From the NCBI GenBank assembly GCA_903861145.1, contig CAIOTH010000047.1:86277-150276 (forward strand): a stretch of 64,000 bases of DNA, read 5' to 3'. Position 1 is the stretch's first letter; each line of letters starts with the position of its first letter. Source of the DNA: an uncultured Bacteroidota bacterium (GTDB lineage: Bacteria > Bacteroidota > Bacteroidia > Chitinophagales > LD1). Of the stretch, positions 58,998 to 64,000 are shown piece by piece. A program made the translations under genes and the position numbers. A model generated the notes under the pieces. That model saw only the letters and a list, made by a program, of their open reading frames with translations, had not been told where the DNA came from and searched no databases.

Positions 58998-59339
58998 TTA
59001 GTTGATTTTTTGAGTTGGATGAATAATGTTGCTTACCGAATTGGTCAACTCAGTCCAGCTTTCGATTAACTCCTTTAATGAAGTTTTCCCTTCTTCTGTT
59101 AATGTAAAATATTTGCGTGGAGGTCCGGAAGTAGACTCCTCCCAGCGATAGGAGAGGAGGCCGTCGTTTTTTAAGCGCGTTAACAGGGGGTATAGCGTGC
59201 CTTCAACAATTAATAGTTTGGCTTCTTTCATTTTTTCAATAATCTCAGTCGGGTAATGTTCGCCGTCAGATAGTACTGATAGAATGCAGAACTCCAACAC
59301 TCCTTTGCGCATTTGCGCTTTTGTGTTTTCTATGTTCAT
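58998..59339 (-). CDS. PadR-family transcriptional regulator
   Basis: 113 residues. MRKGVLEFCILSVLSDGEHYPTEIIEKM, EGTLYPLLTRLKNDGLLSYRWEES and SGPPRKYFTLTEEGKTSLKELIESW match the winged-HTH PadR fold. Only 3 bp before pspC and 1 bp after the previous gene, so within a tight operon; probably autoregulated. Confidence 0.93.
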   Translation of the reverse strand: MNIENTKAQMRKGVLEFCILSVLSDGEHYPTEIIEKMKEAKLLIVEGTLYPLLTRLKNDGLLSYRWEESTSGPPRKYFTLTEEGKTSLKELIESWTELTNSVSNIIHPTQKIN

Positions 59340-59340
59340 G

Positions 59341-59613
59341 TTATTCTATGTTTAACTCTGCTTTAAAATGTATGGTGTGCTTCTCTTTTCCGTTGTCGTC
59401 CGTAACGTTTATTTCAACATCCTTCAAGGCATTATTAATATCCTTTTCAAGCCTTTTAAGGTCTTTACCCTTTAAGCCGCTTATTACCACCTTACCGTTT
59501 TTATCGGTGTTGATACGGATGTCAATCTTTTCATCCTTTTTGTCTTTGTCGCCCTTGCCTGCAAAAGCGGCAAGGGGTAAAAGGGCTATAAGAAATATAA
59601 GTATCTTTTTCAT
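59341..59613 (-). CDS. small secreted charged protein
   Basis: 90 residues with signal peptide (ILIFLIALLPLAAFA) and a Lys/Asp-rich mature part (GKGDKDKKDEKIDIRINTDKNGKVVISGLKGKDLKRLEKDI). No family recognised. It is the second gene of the PadR operon. Confidence 0.65.
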   Translation of the reverse strand: MKKILIFLIALLPLAAFAGKGDKDKKDEKIDIRINTDKNGKVVISGLKGKDLKRLEKDINNALKDVEINVTDDNGKEKHTIHFKAELNIE

Positions 59614-59643
59614 TGGTTTGGTTTTTGTCTTTTTCGCTAAAAA

Positions 59644-59991
59644 CTATCCAACTTGAAAATTGATTACCAAAACAAACTTTTGGTTTTCGCCCGGGGCTTT
59701 AACCTTCATGTTTTGTAGTTGGTCAATAACGTAAGCTTTTAGTTGCGGGTTGGCCGAGTTTATCTCGTCAACTTTTATTTTACCTGTTTCGTCTACCTCA
59801 ACAATCGCTTTCACTTTGTTGGTTTCGCTATTGATTTCAATAAACTCAGGGCAGCTTATGTTCCTGATAATTTCGCGGCGAACGCTTTCTTTAGCATTTT
59901 TTTGAATGCTTGCATTGTTGGTTGCGCTTATAGCTACACTGCTGGTAAACAATAAGGCGGCAATAAGGGTGGTTGTGAGAATCTTTTTCAT
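59644..59991 (-). CDS. small secreted protein, TonB-C-like
   Basis: 115 residues with signal peptide. The mature sequence (KVKAIVEVDETGKIKVDEINSANPQLKAYVIDQLQNMKVKAPGENQKFVLVINFQV) looks like the short beta-alpha-beta of TonB C-terminal-like domains. It is the first gene of the PadR operon. Confidence 0.65.
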   Translation of the reverse strand: MKKILTTTLIAALLFTSSVAISATNNASIQKNAKESVRREIIRNISCPEFIEINSETNKVKAIVEVDETGKIKVDEINSANPQLKAYVIDQLQNMKVKAPGENQKFVLVINFQVG

Positions 59992-60368
59992 GGCGTTTTA
60001 TTTTTTTAGTTATTTAAATGTTATACCGATTAGTTGACAATACAAAGATATGGACATAACACGGTATTATGCAAGACATAGTAGTATATATTTTTCATAA
60101 CAGAGCTTAACTAATTGATTTTCAGCAAATAAAAATTTTATGAAAAATTTGGAAAGAGGATGGTTTTGGGCAATTAAAGCCGTTTTGGCGCAAATTACAA
60201 CATGGATTATGCGTTGTTAAGCTCTTAAAACAACCTATAATTCCAACAATTACAAGATACTTTTTATAATTGCAGCCGAAATTGCAGAATTTGTTGTTTA
60301 GCCGGTGTCCACCACCCGGCGCTCCCGGGCAGCATACTTTATACTCTTTTTAAAATCAAAAAGCACCT
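59992..60368. other. divergent control region of the PadR operon and DUF3078 gene
   Basis: 377 bp, AT-rich at left. Holds the PadR-operon promoter (60043-60074, minus strand). The right part has no recognised -7 box for the DUF3078 gene; a GC-rich ACCCGGCGCTCCCGGG word near 60314 can pair. No gene is seen. Confidence 0.55.
60043..60074 (-). promoter_or_regulatory. promoter of the PadR/PspC operon
   Basis: On the minus strand TTG (60072-60074), 21-nt spacer, then TATCTTTG (60043-60050), matching -33/-7 elements of Bacteroidota promoters, about 50 bp before the first gene at 59991. Confidence 0.6.
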
Positions 60369-61556
60369 ATGAAAAAAGCACTTCTACTCGTAATACTTAC
60401 TGCACTCATGGCCGGTTTGGTCTCTGCCCAAAAAGACTCGGTAAAAGTTCAACCGCGCAAACACCACGCATTAGATGCTATTAATGGAAATGGTTTCTAT
60501 AATCGCGATTCAACATGGAAAATTGGTGGCTTTTTAGGTTTTACAGTTAGCCAAACAGCACTATATCAGTGGGCGCCCGGCGGAAGCAATAACTTTTCGT
60601 TTTTGATTGGAGCGAATGCTTATGCCAATTACAAAAAGAAAAACGTAGAGTGGTGCACTAACCTCGATTTAAAATATGGTATGGTGGCCAACGGTTTAAT
60701 ACGCGATGCGGGTTTGGCCTCACGAAATTTTCAGAAAAATATTGACGTGCTCCAATTAAGCACCAACGTAGGGTACCAGGTAAAAAAGGAGCTGTACATC
60801 TCGGTTAAAGCATCTTTTTTAAGCCAGCTTTCTCGCAGTTACGATTACTCGCAAACCGATACCACACAGGCCAGGTTCAGAAAATATACCGTATCTAAAT
60901 TTGGTGCACCGGCGGTAATGACGCTGGGTTTGGGTTTAACATACAAACCGAAAGACTGGTTTACCCTATTCTTCTCACCTGCCGAAGGCAAATTAACTTA
61001 CGTATCGACCGATGACGCGGGCCGCGATACTACCGGTCAATATCTGGGAACCGCATATCTTTCAAATAAATACTTTAGCGATGTGGATGAAACGCACTTC
61101 GGTTTAAAAACCGGAACATCCGTAATGGCTCAGTTTGGTGCCGAGTTAGATATCTTATTCCAAAAAGAAGTAGTAAAAAATGTTAGCTGGAAATCACACT
61201 TAAATGTGTTCGAGTCGTACACCAACAATAATTACAACACGGCAATGCCATTTTTCTATTCTGTACAAGATTCAATGGGCACTATTAATATTTCAACCAA
61301 AACCCAATACATACCCACTTTTACCTGGGACAACGATTTAGTGTTTAAGGTAAATAAGTTTTTAAGCGCAACACTTTCAACCCGCTTTGTTTACCAATAC
61401 AACGCTATTACACCGGTTGATAAAGTTCACAACTCTAATGGAGCCAAAGGCCCGGATGGTCTTACCGATACAGACAAAAAAGGAGTATCAATAACCACCT
61501 ACAACAAACTGCAAATATTCGAGCAGTTTGGAATAGGCCTGGCGTTTAAGTTTTAA
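60369..61556 (+). CDS. DUF3078 outer-membrane protein
   Basis: 395 residues with signal peptide (MKKALLLVILTALMAGLVSAQ). DUF3078 is a beta-barrel family; KIGGFLGFTVSQTALYQWAPGGSNNFSFLIGANAYANYKK is the classical start and alternating amphipathic strands end in FEQFGIGLAFKF with terminal Phe. The function is unknown. Confidence 0.9.
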   Translation: MKKALLLVILTALMAGLVSAQKDSVKVQPRKHHALDAINGNGFYNRDSTWKIGGFLGFTVSQTALYQWAPGGSNNFSFLIGANAYANYKKKNVEWCTNLDLKYGMVANGLIRDAGLASRNFQKNIDVLQLSTNVGYQVKKELYISVKASFLSQLSRSYDYSQTDTTQARFRKYTVSKFGAPAVMTLGLGLTYKPKDWFTLFFSPAEGKLTYVSTDDAGRDTTGQYLGTAYLSNKYFSDVDETHFGLKTGTSVMAQFGAELDILFQKEVVKNVSWKSHLNVFESYTNNNYNTAMPFFYSVQDSMGTINISTKTQYIPTFTWDNDLVFKVNKFLSATLSTRFVYQYNAITPVDKVHNSNGAKGPDGLTDTDKKGVSITTYNKLQIFEQFGIGLAFKF

Positions 61557-61579
61557 TCGCCAACGAAGAAATACTTGAT

Positions 61580-61617
61580 AAGCCACTAAGTTTACTAAAT
61601 TCTTAGTGGCTTTTTTA
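61580..61617 (+). terminator. intrinsic terminator after the DUF3078 gene
   Basis: AAGCCACTAAG/CTTAGTGGCTT (61580-61590 with 61602-61612), 11-nt loop, then a T-run. Confidence 0.92.
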
Positions 61618-61729
61618 CTTCTACGCGCCAGTTAATTTCCTAATAGTTGTGAACTAACGTATCCATTCGCCCCCCCTTACCCGTTTATTCACTAACCTGC
61701 ACGTAAACGCAGGATTGGCTTAACATTTT

Positions 61730-61764
61730 TTTGATTTTAACAATTGTCATGGCGATTATTTTTG
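61730..61764 (+). promoter_or_regulatory. promoter of the moxR/Bat operon
   Basis: TTTG (61730-61733), 23-nt spacer, TATTTTTG (61757-61764), then 20 bp to the moxR ATG. Matches Bacteroidota -33/-7 elements. Confidence 0.6.
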
Positions 61765-61784
61765 TTGCCCAATAAAAAACACCT

Positions 61785-62795
61785 ATGGATATAATAGCAA
61801 GTAATTCACCCGTCGACATTGCGTCGCTTAACGAAAGGATAAACCGCGAAAGCGCATTTGTAGATGTGCTTAGCATGGAGCTTGGCAAAGCCATTGTTGG
61901 CCAAAAGTACATGGTGGAAAGATTGTTGCTGGCCCTACTAAGCAACGGCCACATTTTATTAGAAGGGGTACCAGGCCTGGCTAAAACCCTGGCCATTAAA
62001 TCTTTGGCCTCGGCTATTCACGCCAAGTTTTCGCGTATACAGTTTACGCCCGATTTGTTACCCGCCGACTTAACCGGTACGATGATTTACAACCAGCGCG
62101 AAAACAATTTTATTGTAAAGAAAGGCCCAGTTTTTGCCAACCTGATATTGGCCGATGAAATTAACCGTGCCCCGGCAAAAGTGCAGAGTGCGTTATTGGA
62201 AGCCATGCAGGAAAAACAGGTTACCATTGGCGATGAGACTTTTAAATTAGAAGAACCGTTTTTGGTTTTGGCTACTCAAAACCCGATTGAACAGGAAGGA
62301 ACTTACCCATTACCCGAAGCACAGGTTGACCGTTTTATGTTGAAGGTAGTTGTTACCTATCCTAAAAAAGAAGAAGAGAGATTGATTATCCGTCAAAACC
62401 TTGAGTTTGCCAACAGGCCTATTAACCAGGTGGTGAAACAGGAGGATATATTGAACGCCCGCAAAACCGTGCGCGATGTTTATATGGACGAAAAAATTGA
62501 GCGCTATATACTTGATATAGTTTTTGCAACCCGTAATCCAAGCGAATACAAACTCGATAAAATTAAGCCTTTCATAAATTACGGCGCTTCGCCGCGGGCA
62601 AGTATTAACCTGGCCTTAGCTTCAAAAGCATATGCCTTTATTAAACGCAGGGGTTATGTAATACCCGAAGATATACGTGCCATTTGTTTTGATGTAATGC
62701 GCCACCGTATTGGTTTAACCTACGAGGCCGAAGCCGAAAACATTACTTCGGAAGAAATTATCAGCGAAATATTAAATGCAGTTGAAGTTCCATAG
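61785..62795 (+). CDS. MoxR-family AAA+ ATPase
   Basis: 336 residues. Walker A GVPGLAKT and Walker B LILADEINRAP with sensor ATQNPIEQEGTYPLPEAQVDRFML, typical MoxR. Works as a chaperone for the VWA/DUF58 proteins of Bat operons. It starts the operon of 61785-64000; DUF58 follows 80 bp later. Confidence 0.95.
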   Translation: MDIIASNSPVDIASLNERINRESAFVDVLSMELGKAIVGQKYMVERLLLALLSNGHILLEGVPGLAKTLAIKSLASAIHAKFSRIQFTPDLLPADLTGTMIYNQRENNFIVKKGPVFANLILADEINRAPAKVQSALLEAMQEKQVTIGDETFKLEEPFLVLATQNPIEQEGTYPLPEAQVDRFMLKVVVTYPKKEEERLIIRQNLEFANRPINQVVKQEDILNARKTVRDVYMDEKIERYILDIVFATRNPSEYKLDKIKPFINYGASPRASINLALASKAYAFIKRRGYVIPEDIRAICFDVMRHRIGLTYEAEAENITSEEIISEILNAVEVP

Positions 62796-62875
62796 TACCG
62801 GAATCCAATGTTGCAACCATTAAATACACTAAACCTTAATTTGTTTTTGTGATATAGGGGTGTCCCCGGTTCATT

Positions 62876-63754
62876 ATGACAACCAAAGAAGAAAAGAGAA
62901 AGAAGCTTAGGCGCATTGCCATCAAAACCCGGAAACTATCTAACCAGATTTTTTCGGGCAGCTACCACTCTGCCTTTAAAGGAAAGGGAATTTCGTTTAG
63001 CGAGGTACGCGAATATCAGTACGGCGATGATATACGCACAATTGATTGGAATGTAACGGCCCGCCACGATAAGCCCTTTGTGAAAGTTTACGAAGAGGAG
63101 CGCGAGCAAACCATGGTGCTTATTATCGACGTTAGTCAGTCCTCTTTCTTCGGCACCCAAAACGAATTTAAAAACCACATTATTGCCGAAATTAGCGGGG
63201 TGCTGGCATTTTCAGCAATCACCAACAACGATAAGGTAGGGGTAATTTTCTTCAGCGATAAGATTGAAAAATTCATCCCGCCTAAAAAAGGAAAAACGCA
63301 TATTCTGCGCATTATTTCCGAGATATATGATTTTCACCCGGTGCATACGGGCACTAACATTGGCGAGGTTTTAAAGTACTTCAATAATGTGGTTAAAAAG
63401 AAAAGCATTGCATTCCTTATATCCGACTTTATGAATACCGGCTTTAGCGATGCCTTGAAAATAGCTGGTAAAAAGCACGACCTTATTGGCCTGCACATAT
63501 ACGATGAGCGCGAAGCCGTGCTACCCGATATGGGATTAACGCGCATAATTGATACCGAGACGCTTCAGGAAATTTGGGTAGATACTTCCAACAAAAAAGT
63601 GCGCGATAATTATGCAAAGCTGTTTACTGAAAACCAACAACAGTTAAAACAGCTGTTTGGCAAAAGCGGTAGCGATTTAGTTTCGATAAGAACTGATGAA
63701 TCGTACATTATAGCACTGATGAATATGTTTAAACGCAGGCAGGGAAAAAGATAA
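62876..63754 (+). CDS. DUF58 domain protein (Bat operon)
   Basis: 292 residues. FSEVREYQYGDDIRTIDWNVTARHDKPFVKVYEEERE is the DUF58 signature and the following VLIIDVSQSSFFG resembles a VWA MIDAS (DxSxS). Cytosolic or membrane-attached, likely partner of MoxR. Confidence 0.95.
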   Translation: MTTKEEKRKKLRRIAIKTRKLSNQIFSGSYHSAFKGKGISFSEVREYQYGDDIRTIDWNVTARHDKPFVKVYEEEREQTMVLIIDVSQSSFFGTQNEFKNHIIAEISGVLAFSAITNNDKVGVIFFSDKIEKFIPPKKGKTHILRIISEIYDFHPVHTGTNIGEVLKYFNNVVKKKSIAFLISDFMNTGFSDALKIAGKKHDLIGLHIYDEREAVLPDMGLTRIIDTETLQEIWVDTSNKKVRDNYAKLFTENQQQLKQLFGKSGSDLVSIRTDESYIIALMNMFKRRQGKR

Positions 63755-63766
63755 CAGAGAGTAAAC

Positions 63767-64000
63767 ATGATAAGCAGGGCACATACAAATTTAGTTTGCA
63801 GGTTGAATCAATTACGGTTCGGCTTTTTGGCTGTGTTGTTTTTTGCAACTCTAATAGCAAATGCCCAAACCGCGATTGTAGCAACCCTCACTGTCGACTC
63901 GACTCATATTTTAATTGGCGACCATTTAAACGTTAAGCTGGCACTTAAGCATCCTAAAAACTTAAAGATTGCTATGCCGGTTGTAAAAGACAGCGTGGGC
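63767..64000 (+). CDS. partial secreted protein of the Bat operon
   Basis: The first 78 codons of a gene cut by the window end, ATG at 63767, 12 bp after the DUF58 stop. A signal peptide (GFLAVLFFATLIANAQ) is followed by TVDSTHILIGDHLNVKLALKHPKNLKI, similar to the start of BatD-like or related beta-rich envelope proteins found at this place in Bat operons. The rest is outside the window, so the identity is uncertain. Confidence 0.6.
   Translation, partial: MISRAHTNLVCRLNQLRFGFLAVLFFATLIANAQTAIVATLTVDSTHILIGDHLNVKLALKHPKNLKIAMPVVKDSVG

Noticed and set aside
1..64000. CRISPR array, prophage, IS element or rRNA genes
   Set aside because: No regularly spaced identical repeats, transposase or integrase frames, phage structural genes or rRNA signatures were seen.

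Overview
The window is 64 kb of chromosomal DNA from a member of the Bacteroidota, probably a Chitinophaga- or Sphingobacteria-like environmental lineage. The evidence is a type IX secretion C-terminal sorting domain, a TonB receptor with an N-terminal carboxypeptidase-like domain, many lipoproteins, a DUF3078 barrel, a Bat-type moxR/DUF58 locus and TAnnTTTG-type -7 promoter boxes. The genus cannot be fixed from the sequence alone. There is one tRNA gene, and no rRNA, CRISPR array, prophage or IS transposase. Both edges cut gene clusters; the last gene (63767 onward) is partial.

Layout. 0-7.5 kb, rightward: ybeY, two parS-like sites, mnmG, an Ig-like lipoprotein, gamma-carbonic anhydrase, idi, an O-methyltransferase and a glucosaminidase/LysM protein, closed by a bidirectional terminator. 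7.6-21 kb, mixed: two lipocalin-like lipoproteins, a half-length asparaginase, a TonB receptor, a histidine kinase, a BaiN-type flavoprotein, hpt, msrA, a phosphatase, an ECF sigma/anti-sigma module with matched divergent promoters, and a TraB/GumN protein. 21-26.5 kb: DUF3109, PBP1A, an RsmI-like methyltransferase, a 132-bp inverted-repeat element, tRNA-Thr, phosphatidylserine decarboxylase and an L,D-transpeptidase. 26.5-27 kb: an AT-rich gap with a cluster of DnaA-box-like words. 27-40 kb, mostly leftward: a secreted unknown, a T9SS sialidase-like protein, nadD, a SpoU methyltransferase, a serine hydrolase/lipoprotein/amino-acid permease/phosphoesterase group, an MFS exporter and a HigBA toxin-antitoxin pair. 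40-47 kb: a WYL regulator divergent from two small unknown genes, lipoproteins, an M29 aminopeptidase, a hotdog protein and a TPR-adenylate cyclase. 47-50.6 kb: paaABCD with a TetR regulator (phenylacetyl-CoA epoxidase). 50.7-56 kb: a repetitive adhesin/lectin-like protein, repeat-rich spacers, two small genes, a trypsin-like protease and a DUF559 cassette flanked by inverted and direct repeats. 56-60 kb: a six-gene leftward PadR/PspC/DUF2807/RDD operon with a visible promoter and terminator. 60-64 kb: a DUF3078 barrel and the start of a Bat operon.

The most interesting non-routine signals are: the DUF559 cassette, where a 36-bp terminator sequence is duplicated on both sides of a unit with 33-bp inverted ends; two near-identical divergent ECF promoters (GTAACC-N17-GTC); two parS-like 16-mers before mnmG; the DnaA-box cluster at 26.7-27.0 kb; TetR half-sites bracketing the paa regulator's promoter; and an orphan terminator that may end a small RNA near 42.7 kb.
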